Assembly: GCA_013041585.1 (NCBI GenBank)
Contig: JABEVM010000241.1
Coordinates: forward strand, 1 to 11,132
Source: Chlamydiota bacterium
Lineage (GTDB): Bacteria > Chlamydiota > Chlamydiia > Chlamydiales > Rhabdochlamydiaceae
Length of the DNA: 11,132 bases
Direction of reading: 5' to 3'
A program made the position numbers and the translations under genes. Position 1 is the first letter of the stretch; each line of letters opens with the position of its first letter. Below, piece by piece: positions 1 to 6,685 of the stretch. The notes beneath the pieces were generated by a model, which was given only the letters and a program-made list of their open reading frames with translations, did no database searches and had not been told where the DNA came from.

Positions 1-566
1 AAGGATTTTCTGATTTTGAACTCCACGCCATCCATGTCGGAGGAGAATTTTCTTGTGGGGCCGGCCTTCATGAAAATTATCTTAAAAATATTTGCGATAA
101 GATGGGCGTAAATTTCATAGTAAAACAGTCTACACAAAAAAGAGAAACTTTAGAGTGCTATAGCTGCTCTAGAGAAAGAAGGCGTTTAATTTTTGAAGCG
201 GCCAAAGAAGTGGGAGCTACAGTGATCGCCTTTGGGCATCATCGCGATGATAATATTCAAACCCTTCTTATGAACCTTCTACATAAAGCCGAATTTGCAG
301 GGAACTTACCTAAAATCGAAATGTACGATTATGGGGTTACTATTATCCGCCCACTGATCTACATCTCCGAAAACGAGATCAGAGAATTTGCAAAGCACTA
401 TGGTTTCGCAAGGATCACTTGCCAGTGCCCTGTTGGACAAGAGTCGCTGCGAAAAAAAACAGAGAATTTACTCAAAACTCTTGAAGAGTATTTTCCTAAC
501 GCAAGGACCAATCTATCCCAAGCAAGCTTAGAATATGGTTCAAACAAAGCATCTTTCAAAGAATAG
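1..566 (+). CDS. ttcA: TtcA-like tRNA 2-thiocytidine synthetase, 3' part (5' end outside window)
   Basis: The reading frame is open from base 3, so the first ATG visible in it (102) is internal and the gene begins upstream of the window. The family activates tRNA C32 with ATP and inserts sulfur using a 4Fe-4S cluster, in the cytoplasm. Visible TtcA marks are CYSCSRERRR (the CxxC cluster cysteines, about bases 156-167), GHHRDDNIQTLLMN, the IIRPL...E..I segment, and a late CQC pair near bases 420-428 that would supply the third cluster cysteine. The ATP-binding SGGxDS P-loop is expected in the missing N-terminal part. The late cysteine motif is CxC where E. coli TtcA, as I recall, has CxxC. Chlamydia carries a homologue (called ydaO) beside surE, and surE is two genes downstream here. 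A TilS- or TtuA-type thiolase is a less likely alternative because of the CSRxRR and GHHRDD signatures. Confidence 0.8.
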   Translation, partial: GFSDFELHAIHVGGEFSCGAGLHENYLKNICDKMGVNFIVKQSTQKRETLECYSCSRERRRLIFEAAKEVGATVIAFGHHRDDNIQTLLMNLLHKAEFAGNLPKIEMYDYGVTIIRPLIYISENEIREFAKHYGFARITCQCPVGQESLRKKTENLLKTLEEYFPNARTNLSQASLEYGSNKASFKE

Positions 567-641
567 CCCATCTAGAATAATTGGTTGTATTTCTGTAATA
601 ATTTTGTTACTCTTTAACTATAAGCACGCATTTAGGAAATC

Positions 642-2096
642 ATGACCGCGCAGAATTACCAGATCTCAGCTGTTTTTATTTATCTTTGCATCGTCTTCTT
701 CGTAGGATTTTTATCCTATCGAAGAAATCTTACCGCAACCGATTTTATCATTGGAGACAGATCTCTAAACTATTGGCTCACTGCACTTGCAGCTCATGCA
801 AGCGATATGAGCAACTGGCTTTTCATGGGATATCCATCGGTCATTTTTTTACGAGGAATGCCTAGTGCTTGGACGGCAATTGGTTTACTTATCTTCATGT
901 TCCTGAACTGGCAGATCGTCGCTCCTAAAATCCGTATTGCTACAGAGCAGTATAACAGCCTTACCTTCTCTTCCTTTTTTGAGAGCAGACTTGCAGACAC
1001 CTCCGGCCTCATTCGTGTCTTTACGGCAGTCATGTCCTTCATTTTTTACACGATCTATATTTCCGCAGGTCTTGTAGGGATGGGGCTTTTAACAGAAACT
1101 CTTTTCAATATTCATTACAACTTTGGAATTTCCATCGGTATTTTGATTGTAATCCCTTATGTGTTCTTTGGGGGATACCGAACTCTAGCCTGGATTGATC
1201 TATTTCAAGGACTGTTTTTGATGTGCGTGGTCATCTTCGTTCCCCTCTATCTTCTTCCAAAAATTGGTGGGATCGCTGGCATGATGGCAAGCATTGAGGC
1301 AAAGGGGCTTCCTACCTCTCTTATTCCAGACTTCTCCGGTCTTTCTCTTTTAGAGATTTTCTTCATTGCTACAGGCTGGGGACTAGGATACTTTGGACAA
1401 CCTCACATTGTTACCAAATTTATGGGGATTAAAAACGTACAAGAGATCAACAAGTCAAAATGGATTGGAATGTCTTGGATGGTTTTGTCGCTATCCGCTG
1501 CAACACTCGTTGGTCTTGTAGGAATCGCATTTTTCTCTACAGGAAAACTTGACGATCCACAGCAAGTGTTTATAGAAATGGTCAAACTCACTTTTCATCC
1601 TATGATTATCGGATTTATGCTTTGCGCAGTTGTAGCAGCCACGATCAATAACATGAGCTCTCAAGTACTTGTTTTATGTTCAAGTATCACTGAAGATTTT
1701 TATAAGAGGATCTTCCATAAAAATGCCTCTTCCAAAGAGCTCTTACTAGTTTCTCGCTTAGGAGTGCTTCTTGTTTCCGCAGTCGCTTACCTGATTGCCT
1801 ACCAAGAGCTCAGCACAATCTATTCGCTTGTATTTTATGCATGGTCGGGCCTGGGTTCTGCTTTCGGTCCTCTTTTAATTGCCTCTTTGTATTCTACAAG
1901 AGTGAACAAGTATGGAGCATGGGCAGGGATTCTTGTTGGAGGGATTGTTTCAGGAGTATGGCCTTTCATCAATCCTTACTTCACTTTAGAGATCCCAAGC
2001 ATGATCATGGGATTCTCTACCAGTATGATAGCAATCTTTTTAGTTTCTTCTCTAACAAGGCAAGATAGAGCTAAAATTCAAAATATTTCTTCATAA
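642..2096 (+). CDS. Sodium/solute symporter, PutP-like (SSS family)
   Basis: A 484-residue inner-membrane transporter with about 12-13 hydrophobic segments, the usual size for proline permease PutP. Similarity to PutP is strong and nearly gapless at the start: TM2 reads ASDMSNWLFMG at residues 53-63, so Ala53, Asp55, Met56 and Ser57 fall at the same numbers as the sodium/proline residues of E. coli PutP. Other matches are AATINNMSSQ followed by SSITEDFYK (332-355), SRLGVLLVSAVA (371-382) and YAWSGLGSAFGP (399-410). In TM9 the positions equivalent to PutP Ser340 and Thr341, sodium ligands, are Asn336 and Asn337, so ion use or substrate may differ; proline is not assured. The start is supported by AGGA at 634-637, four bases before the ATG. 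It sits 75 bp after ttcA and 65 bp before surE on the same strand. I see no clear promoter or terminator around it. Confidence 0.9.
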   Translation: MTAQNYQISAVFIYLCIVFFVGFLSYRRNLTATDFIIGDRSLNYWLTALAAHASDMSNWLFMGYPSVIFLRGMPSAWTAIGLLIFMFLNWQIVAPKIRIATEQYNSLTFSSFFESRLADTSGLIRVFTAVMSFIFYTIYISAGLVGMGLLTETLFNIHYNFGISIGILIVIPYVFFGGYRTLAWIDLFQGLFLMCVVIFVPLYLLPKIGGIAGMMASIEAKGLPTSLIPDFSGLSLLEIFFIATGWGLGYFGQPHIVTKFMGIKNVQEINKSKWIGMSWMVLSLSAATLVGLVGIAFFSTGKLDDPQQVFIEMVKLTFHPMIIGFMLCAVVAATINNMSSQVLVLCSSITEDFYKRIFHKNASSKELLLVSRLGVLLVSAVAYLIAYQELSTIYSLVFYAWSGLGSAFGPLLIASLYSTRVNKYGAWAGILVGGIVSGVWPFINPYFTLEIPSMIMGFSTSMIAIFLVSSLTRQDRAKIQNISS

Positions 2097-2161
2097 AGAA
2101 TAGTGTGTTCAAGTATTGATAAATTTGCGATTATATCCTCTTGCTACAAAGGTTCTATTTT

Positions 2162-2944
2162 ATGGTTTGTAAACCACGTATTTTACTTATTAATGATGAT
2201 GGTATCGAAGCTGAAGGTCTTAAACACCTATGGCAAGCTCTTAATCCTTTTGCAGATGTTACCATTGTTGCTCCATGGACTGAAAGATCAGGAGCTGGAG
2301 TTGGTATCACATTGCAAACTCATCTTGAGATTGAACCGGTTGCTTGGGAAAAAAACACACCTGCTTGGAGAGTTTCAGGGACCCCTGCTGATTGTGTTAA
2401 AATGAGCCTTGCTAAAATCCTTCCCTCCCCTCCAGACCTCATCGTATCAGGAATTAACAGAGGATCAAATTCCGGGAAAAACGTCTTTTACAGTGGAACC
2501 ATTGGCGGTGTGATCGAAGGAGTACTTCGCAATATTCCGGGTATCGCCTTCTCCTGCGAAGATTTTGAAACCCCCAATTTTCACATCGCAGAAAAATATA
2601 TACAACCTATCGTTGAACATATTTTAGAACACCCTCTTCCGAAAGGAACACTTTTAAATGTAAATTTCCCTACGCATCTGGGAGACATTAAAGGGTTTAA
2701 AATGGCAAGACAGGGAAAAGGTTACTGGTTAGAAGATCTAGAAGAAAAGTCTCACACAGACGGAAAAACTCATTACTGGCTAGGCGGTATGTGGCTACAT
2801 CAAAATGAACATGAAGAAAGCGATGTGCACTACCTTAAACAGGGATATATGACTGCTGTTCCCATTCATGTGGAAGAACTCACTGACCATGATGTGATCG
2901 AAAAGAGAAAGACAAGTTTTGAAAATCTTTTCAAAATTAATTAA
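2162..2944 (+). CDS. surE: SurE 5'/3'-nucleotidase
   Basis: A metal-dependent phosphatase removing phosphate from nucleoside 5'/3'-monophosphates, cytoplasmic. The protein is 260 residues from the ATG at 2162. The metal site is intact: NDDG gives Asp12 and Asp13, RSGAG gives Ser43, and SGINRGSN gives Asn99; VSGTPADCVK (71-80) is another family hallmark. A TTG at 2141 opens the same frame seven codons earlier, but AAAGG at 2148-2152 lies nine bases before the ATG and inside the longer version, so I prefer 2162. The 3' end overlaps the convergent lipoprotein gene by 8 bp, leaving no room for a terminator between them. SurE is next to a ttcA/ydaO homologue in Chlamydia; here a symporter lies between. 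Confidence 0.93.
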   Translation: MVCKPRILLINDDGIEAEGLKHLWQALNPFADVTIVAPWTERSGAGVGITLQTHLEIEPVAWEKNTPAWRVSGTPADCVKMSLAKILPSPPDLIVSGINRGSNSGKNVFYSGTIGGVIEGVLRNIPGIAFSCEDFETPNFHIAEKYIQPIVEHILEHPLPKGTLLNVNFPTHLGDIKGFKMARQGKGYWLEDLEEKSHTDGKTHYWLGGMWLHQNEHEESDVHYLKQGYMTAVPIHVEELTDHDVIEKRKTSFENLFKIN

Positions 2945-3368
2945 TCCCTTTTGAACGTTTGTTTTTCTGCTTTTTGATTTGCCTTTCAAAAGCATCTAAC
3001 CGTAAAAGAGCTTCTTTCTGCGCCTTTTCTATCAGCTCTTTACCACCTTCTATATGATAAATCCTTTCTAGCTCCTCACGAAGATGTTCAGATTGAACCT
3101 CATCGCTATATAAAGAAAATGAAGTCATCTCTTCCGGATGGCTCTCTTGAAACTTCCTAGCTTCGATAATGACATCAACAAGAGCGATAAATTTTTTTCT
3201 TAACCTAGGAACATTTTTTACAAGGTCTTCACGAAGATAGATAGTCTTGAGATCATTTACAATTTCGCGACAAATAGACTCGCTATCTCCCTGAAAGTCT
3301 TCCAGAGAACTAGGAGAGCATCCGAGAAGTAATAAGAACCCAAGAAAAAAAACGGCTAGTTTAGACAT
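2937..3368 (-). CDS. Small predicted lipoprotein of unknown function
   Basis: A 143-residue protein I do not recognise. The first 17 residues form a short lipoprotein signal: basic start MSK, a hydrophobic run, then the lipobox LLGC with the acylated cysteine at position 17. The mature part is hydrophilic and probably mostly helical, rich in Glu, Lys and Arg, with a very basic tail (QIKKQKNKRSKG). Its ATG lies inside the 3' end of the upstream dipeptidase gene (13-bp overlap), so the two are almost certainly co-transcribed and translationally coupled. This coupling invites a cell-envelope role, which is inference only. The end overlaps surE by 8 bp in convergent orientation. The gene call is sound; the function is unknown. 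Confidence 0.8.
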   Translation of the reverse strand: MSKLAVFFLGFLLLLGCSPSSLEDFQGDSESICREIVNDLKTIYLREDLVKNVPRLRKKFIALVDVIIEARKFQESHPEEMTSFSLYSDEVQSEHLREELERIYHIEGGKELIEKAQKEALLRLDAFERQIKKQKNKRSKGIN

Positions 3369-3919
3369 TGATCAAATTCTTCTAAAGATATGTCCAGAAC
3401 AGGGAACTTTTCCCAACCCTTGAAATCAAAATGCCACCATTCGGTCGAGAACGAAGTAAAGCCAAATTCCAGCATCACCTTTTCAAGAAGAAGGCTGTTA
3501 TTCAATTCTTCCTGAGATAGGTCCTTACAGGTCCTATGCGCTTTTTCAGTAAAATCATCAAAAGGGGTAGGCATAGTGAGCTCATTTCCTTGCTTGTCCA
3601 CTAAAGTGAGGTCAACTGCGGCTCCTCGATTATGACGGGATCCAATGGCAGGATTTGCAACATATCTATCATCGGGTAGAAAATTCCAAAATTCTTTTTG
3701 GACGCTAAGCGGTCTGTACCCATCATAGACCTTAATTCCAAGGCCCTTTTTTTCTAAAAATTTTTGTACAAGATCAAGTTTTTCTGCCACTTCTTTACGA
3801 AGGAAACACTTTGGAATGCTATACACAGCCCTTCCTAAAAAGTTGTTGTCAGTAGCATAACGTATATCCAAAAGTATTCTAGGATTGATTTTTTCGATAT
3901 CTACAAAATCTTGATGCAT
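3356..3919 (-). CDS. D-alanyl-D-alanine dipeptidase, VanX/DdpX family (peptidase M15D)
   Basis: A 187-residue zinc peptidase expected to split free D-Ala-D-Ala into two D-alanines. All expected catalytic positions are present: Arg69 in YDGYRP (equivalent to VanX Arg71), zinc ligands His96 and Asp103 in SRHNRGAAVD, the base Glu160 and zinc ligand His163 in EWWHFDF. The segment TPFDDFTEKAH (118-128) is also typical. There is no signal peptide, so it should act in the cytoplasm, on the organism's own dipeptide pool or on recycled or imported peptide. The start is supported by GAGGTGA at 3923-3929, three bases before the ATG. It overlaps the downstream lipoprotein gene by 13 bp. There are no VanS/R/H/A genes nearby, so DdpX-like recycling or D-alanine supply is likelier than glycopeptide resistance. 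Confidence 0.88.
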   Translation of the reverse strand: MHQDFVDIEKINPRILLDIRYATDNNFLGRAVYSIPKCFLRKEVAEKLDLVQKFLEKKGLGIKVYDGYRPLSVQKEFWNFLPDDRYVANPAIGSRHNRGAAVDLTLVDKQGNELTMPTPFDDFTEKAHRTCKDLSQEELNNSLLLEKVMLEFGFTSFSTEWWHFDFKGWEKFPVLDISLEEFDQCLN

Positions 3920-3990
3920 CTGTCACCTCATAAAAATATATGTTTATCCTAGCATACATAAAACTTAAAAAAACATCCTTTAGAAAATCC

Positions 3991-4020
3991 TTGAGAAAAA
4001 ATCGCAAGGAAGTGTACAGT
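3991..4020 (+). promoter_or_regulatory. Possible sigma-70-type promoter for the tRNA pair
   Basis: TTGAGA at 3991-3996 and TACAGT at 4015-4020 are separated by 18 bp. A start about seven bases downstream would leave a leader of roughly 18 nt before tRNA-Val. The -10 element lies inside the palindrome at 4012-4026. The match is fair, not strong; TAATAT at 4032-4037 is another possible -10 but has no good -35. Confidence 0.4.
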
Positions 4021-4026
4021 GTACAC
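4012..4026. promoter_or_regulatory. Perfect 15-bp palindrome, operator candidate
   Basis: GTGTACA, a central G, then TGTACAC: seven-base arms with perfect symmetry. It covers the proposed -10 of the tRNA promoter and lies in the divergent region between the dipeptidase gene (minus strand) and the tRNA genes (plus strand). Such placement is typical of a repressor site, but no regulator gene is in the window and I cannot match it to a known regulator. A lone TGTACA recurs at 4239-4244, upstream of the YitT gene. Confidence 0.4.
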
Positions 4027-4044
4027 GTTTTTAATATATTTTGT

Positions 4045-4117
4045 GGGCGTATAGCTCAGTTGGTAGAGCTCCTGTCTTACACACAGGTGGTCATAGGTTC
4101 GAGTCCTGTTGCGCCCA
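4045..4117 (+). tRNA. tRNA-Val, anticodon UAC
   Basis: A full cloverleaf of 73 nt. The acceptor arm GGGCGTA pairs with TGCGCCC (one U-G pair), with discriminator A4117. The D arm carries GCTCAGTTGGTAGAGC. The anticodon stem CCTGT/ACAGG encloses loop CTTACAC with anticodon TAC at 4078-4080, reading GUA and, depending on modification, other valine codons. The T arm carries GGTTCGAGTCC. The 3' CCA is not encoded and must be added enzymatically. It is 14 bp upstream of tRNA-Asp, probably one transcript. Confidence 0.97.
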
Positions 4118-4131
4118 TATACGTATATTCT

Positions 4132-4205
4132 GCGGGAGTAGTTCAATTGGTTAGAGCACCGCCCTGTCACGGCGGAAGTTGCGGGTTCGAGCCCCGTCTC
4201 CCGCG
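4132..4205 (+). tRNA. tRNA-Asp, anticodon GUC
   Basis: A full cloverleaf of 74 nt. The acceptor GCGGGAG pairs with CTCCCGC, with discriminator G4205 as expected for Asp identity. The anticodon stem CCGCC/GGCGG encloses loop CTGTCAC with anticodon GTC at 4166-4168. The T arm is GCGGG TTCGAGC CCCGT. CCA is not encoded. The 89-bp spacer to the YitT gene holds only a weak A/T hairpin. Confidence 0.97.
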
Positions 4206-4294
4206 TATCTCAAAAAGTAACAAATTCAAACTTTTTTCTGTACATCCACCCACTTTATATGTATCGTTACAAAAAAAATTAAATAAGTACTACT

Positions 4295-5221
4295 ATGCCT
4301 ACTCTCTCAGCCAGCAAATTACTTAAACATAATATCATTTCCTTTTTTTGGATTGCACTAGGCGCATTTTTAGCGGCCCTTTCGATCCGAATATTTCTTT
4401 TGCCAAACCAATTAATTGACGGTGGTATTGTAGGTATCTCCCTTATCTTAGCCCAGCTTTATGGAAAATCTTATCTTTCCTATTTTCTTATCCTTTTAAA
4501 CGTTCCTTTCATTTATCTAGCCTATAAATATATACGAAGCACCTTCGTAATTCATATGTTAGGAGCTGTTTTACTATTTGCCGGCTTCCTCTTCCTGTTA
4601 GAACAAGTGCCGCCCTTCGATGGAGAATATTTAGAAATTATCGTAATTGGTGGCGCCATTCTAGGTATTGGAGTCGGGCTGATTATTCGTCATGGCGGTT
4701 GCTTAGATGGAACAGAAATTTTAGCTATCATCATCAACAGGCGTAAAGGATTTACAGTTGGTCAAGTTGTACTCGTCATCAACGTCTTCATTTTCGCAGC
4801 ATACGGTTTGATTTTTTATGACTGGCATATTGCTCTAGGATCTTTGATGACATACATCGTCGCTTTTAAAATGATCGATATTGTGATCGTAGGTCTAGAT
4901 GAGCTAAAATCAGTACTGATCATTTCTTCTAAGCCAAAAGAAATTGGCGATGTGATTATGAATGAATTAGGTCTTGGACTTACAATTATGCATGGACGAG
5001 GAGGATTTACCGGAGATACAAGAGAAATCCTTTTTGTGATAGTAGAAAGACTTGATTTAGCTGAACTCAAAGAAATTGTTCTTAACGAAGACCCATCTGC
5101 ATTTATGGCGATTGAAAATCTCCATGAGGTCGTCTATGGAGGACAACACACTCTGCCCCATAAGAAAAAACCTCGAACAGCAGCGCTACAAAAAGCCACC
5201 CTTCCTAAAGAAGAGGGCTAA
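4295..5221 (+). CDS. YitT-family membrane protein (YitT membrane domain plus DUF2179)
   Basis: A 308-residue integral membrane protein of unknown activity. Residues about 14-200 hold some six hydrophobic segments with the family's hallmark LPNQLIDGGIVGISLIL (36-52) and the loop HGGCLDGTEIL (133-143). Residues about 202-282 form the cytoplasmic DUF2179 domain, including TIMHGRGGFTGDTREILFVI. The tail is basic (PHKKKPR). Members are often multi-copy and none has a firmly assigned transported substrate that I know of. The ATG at 4295 has no recognisable Shine-Dalgarno; an in-frame TAA at 4280-4282 limits any upstream extension, so initiation may be weak or leader-dependent. The stop codon directly abuts the stop of the convergent next gene. 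Confidence 0.88.
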   Translation: MPTLSASKLLKHNIISFFWIALGAFLAALSIRIFLLPNQLIDGGIVGISLILAQLYGKSYLSYFLILLNVPFIYLAYKYIRSTFVIHMLGAVLLFAGFLFLLEQVPPFDGEYLEIIVIGGAILGIGVGLIIRHGGCLDGTEILAIIINRRKGFTVGQVVLVINVFIFAAYGLIFYDWHIALGSLMTYIVAFKMIDIVIVGLDELKSVLIISSKPKEIGDVIMNELGLGLTIMHGRGGFTGDTREILFVIVERLDLAELKEIVLNEDPSAFMAIENLHEVVYGGQHTLPHKKKPRTAALQKATLPKEEG

Positions 5222-6439
5222 TTATCCCCTTGGAGCGCGAGCGTAGCTTTCTAGAATTCTTTTTTTGAGCCCTTCATCATAGGGCAACTTTTGGATATCA
5301 GATTCCATCCCATAGAGTCTTGGAACAGGGTAATTGTAAACCTCTATAGAAACATCTTCTAAATATTGAACATTTTCAAAGCTAAGCTTTGCTTCATAAC
5401 CATTGATTACAGCCCGAAGATATTTAGCTTTAATTTTTGCAGTAAAATGCGCCGGAATATCAAAGTGCTCCGGACTTCGTCGACAAGCATAAAAGGCATC
5501 TCTCTGAGTCTTATCTACGCCATCTGGGTGAGGAGACACAAAAATCCCGGTTCCTACATATTCTCCTCCAGCTGAATACCCAACTGTTTTTCCACGTAAA
5601 AATTCACCCACGTAGAATAATCCTCCTCCATGGGATACAAGAACTTCCTGATCTTCTGAAATTTCTTTACAGTGACTGATATATCTTACCCAAGATCCAT
5701 CTTCATCATCCCTAACCAAATTTTGATAATTTCCATAATTTGAGGAAGGATCTGATTTATCTGAGGAGCTTGACGTTTTTTCCCATTCAATAAGATATGC
5801 CCAATCACACCCTTTTACCTCTTGGTAAGCTGCCCAAATAAGCTTTGCAATATCATCATTAGAAGATAACGGGTCACATAGCAAGAGTCGCAGACATTGC
5901 ACGGAGGTCACATGAAAGCAGTTTCTTTTACCGGAAAAAAGAGCGTTCGCAATTCTACGTAAAGCAAATCGATTATCTGTATATTGAGCTCTCTCAATGC
6001 ACTCTTTTATGTCTGTTTCCGATTGTTCAGTGAGTAGATCTGCTGTGGATCTGTTTTTAATCGATTTGATTGCTACATCTAAGGAAACTGAAGCGTCTAA
6101 TTCCTTCAACTTAATATAGTTTCTACGAACCCTTTGTGTACGACTAACTAGATCTTCAAATGCTTTTAAATGAGGGATTTGCTCTGCATGACTATCATTG
6201 TATTCTTTTATCCTATCTTCTAGATAACCAAGTAGTTTAGGATCTATTTTTATATCCACTTGATTATTAAGGTGATGAATAATTTTAGAGAGGGAATAGA
6301 TATCTGGGTTCCAAAAATAAGATCCGATCTGCGTCCAAACCGATGAAGGAACTGAGGCTAACTGACCATCCTTACCTAAGTATAAAACGCTATTACCTGA
6401 TTTTAAATCACTTACATTAAAGCTAGAACCCATAGACAC
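5222..6439 (-). CDS. Unrecognised 405-aa protein; candidate F-box/ADP-ribosyltransferase-like effector
   Basis: I do not recognise this protein as a whole. There is no signal peptide and no membrane segment. Residues about 29-60 align without gaps to an F-box: VPSSVWTQIGSYF, NPD, IYSLSKI keep the Pro, Ile, aromatic/Leu, acidic and terminal Ile/Val spacing of Skp2-type boxes. Residues 60-210 look helical; 222-240 is a Ser/Asp/Asn-rich linker. Residues 265-320 resemble an ADP-ribosyltransferase NAD pocket: VSHGG (His270-Gly271), then GGEYVGTGIFVSP (291-303, compare GKGIYFAD in PARP), then DAFYACRR. Glu361 or Glu366 in YLEDVSIEVYN could be the catalytic glutamate. The tyrosine of the classic H-Y-E triad is Phe300 here, so activity is uncertain. 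F-box proteins are known in amoeba-associated chlamydiae, which suits a secreted host-directed effector. Start: GTG at 6439 with AGGA eight bases upstream; ATG at 6433 is the alternative. The domain readings are inference; the ORF is solid. Confidence 0.85.
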   Translation of the reverse strand: MSMGSSFNVSDLKSGNSVLYLGKDGQLASVPSSVWTQIGSYFWNPDIYSLSKIIHHLNNQVDIKIDPKLLGYLEDRIKEYNDSHAEQIPHLKAFEDLVSRTQRVRRNYIKLKELDASVSLDVAIKSIKNRSTADLLTEQSETDIKECIERAQYTDNRFALRRIANALFSGKRNCFHVTSVQCLRLLLCDPLSSNDDIAKLIWAAYQEVKGCDWAYLIEWEKTSSSSDKSDPSSNYGNYQNLVRDDEDGSWVRYISHCKEISEDQEVLVSHGGGLFYVGEFLRGKTVGYSAGGEYVGTGIFVSPHPDGVDKTQRDAFYACRRSPEHFDIPAHFTAKIKAKYLRAVINGYEAKLSFENVQYLEDVSIEVYNYPVPRLYGMESDIQKLPYDEGLKKRILESYARAPRG

Positions 6440-6468
6440 AGCAACAATCCTATTAATATTTTATAATA

Positions 6469-6477
6469 ATTATAACA
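6469..6477 (-). promoter_or_regulatory. Extended -10 promoter element for the 405-aa protein gene
   Basis: On the minus strand this reads TGTTATAAT, a consensus TATAAT with the TGN extension. It lies about 30 bases before the GTG start at 6439, giving a short leader that contains the AGGA at 6448-6451. No good -35 is visible in the AT-rich flank, as is usual for extended -10 promoters. In so AT-rich a stretch a chance match is possible. Confidence 0.4.
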
Positions 6478-6612
6478 TAAATCAGCCTATTTTAAAATAA
6501 TGTTTATAATATTTTAAATTAAATCTAATTACAATGGAATAGAGATGAATTTACAGAAATTGAGAATAGGAAAAACCCTTTACAATCAAAGGATTCACTT
6601 TCTTTGTAAACT

Positions 6613-6648
6613 AAAAAAACACGCAGTAAAAAAGCTTACTGCGTGTTT
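6613..6648 (-). terminator. Intrinsic terminator of the rpe-to-accC unit
   Basis: A perfect 13-bp stem, AAACACGCAGTAA (6617-6629) with TTACTGCGTGTTT (6636-6648), and a 6-nt loop. Read on the minus strand it is followed by a run of T (complement of 6613-6619). It begins 38 bp after the accC stop and closes the six-gene minus-strand unit. Run of A on the other side means it could also act weakly in the opposite direction, but no plus-strand gene needs it. Confidence 0.88.
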
Positions 6649-6685
6649 CAAATTCTTTATGATTTTGTGATTTCTTTAGGGAGAT

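Noticed and set aside
2141..2161. TTG start seven codons upstream for surE
   Set aside because: The ribosome site AAAGG lies within this stretch and is well spaced for the ATG at 2162; the extra residues are not part of the SurE fold.
2103..2405. Plus-strand 100-codon frame overlapping the start of surE
   Set aside because: Lies in another frame of a well-conserved gene, with a Leu-rich shadow composition and no family resemblance.
4015..4023. BlaI/CopY-type operator (TACA-nn-TGTA)
   Set aside because: Half-sites match but the spacer is one base, not two, and no BlaI/CopY regulator or target gene is present.
3949..4170. Open frame of 73 codons on the minus strand
   Set aside because: Antisense to both tRNAs; its internal RNRTRTYDHL-type peptide is the well-known artefact of translating tRNA genes.
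4212..4237. Hairpin AAAAAGT/ACTTTTT followed by T after tRNA-Asp, as a terminator
   Set aside because: Perfect 7-bp stem but only one G-C pair and an 11-nt loop; too weak to call. Transcripts may read into yitT.
3940..4326. Open frame of 128 codons on the plus strand
   Set aside because: It runs through both tRNA genes and into yitT; no ribosome site and low-complexity ends. The tRNAs explain the sequence.
6578..6611. Inverted repeat TTTACAA/TTGTAAA
   Set aside because: Short arms, 18-nt loop and AT-rich flank; likely chance next to the genuine terminator at 6613-6648.
6440..6685. Search for a small gene in the AT-rich spacer between the effector candidate and accC
   Set aside because: No start with ribosome site and no open frame of useful length in either strand; only the promoter and terminator elements are supported.
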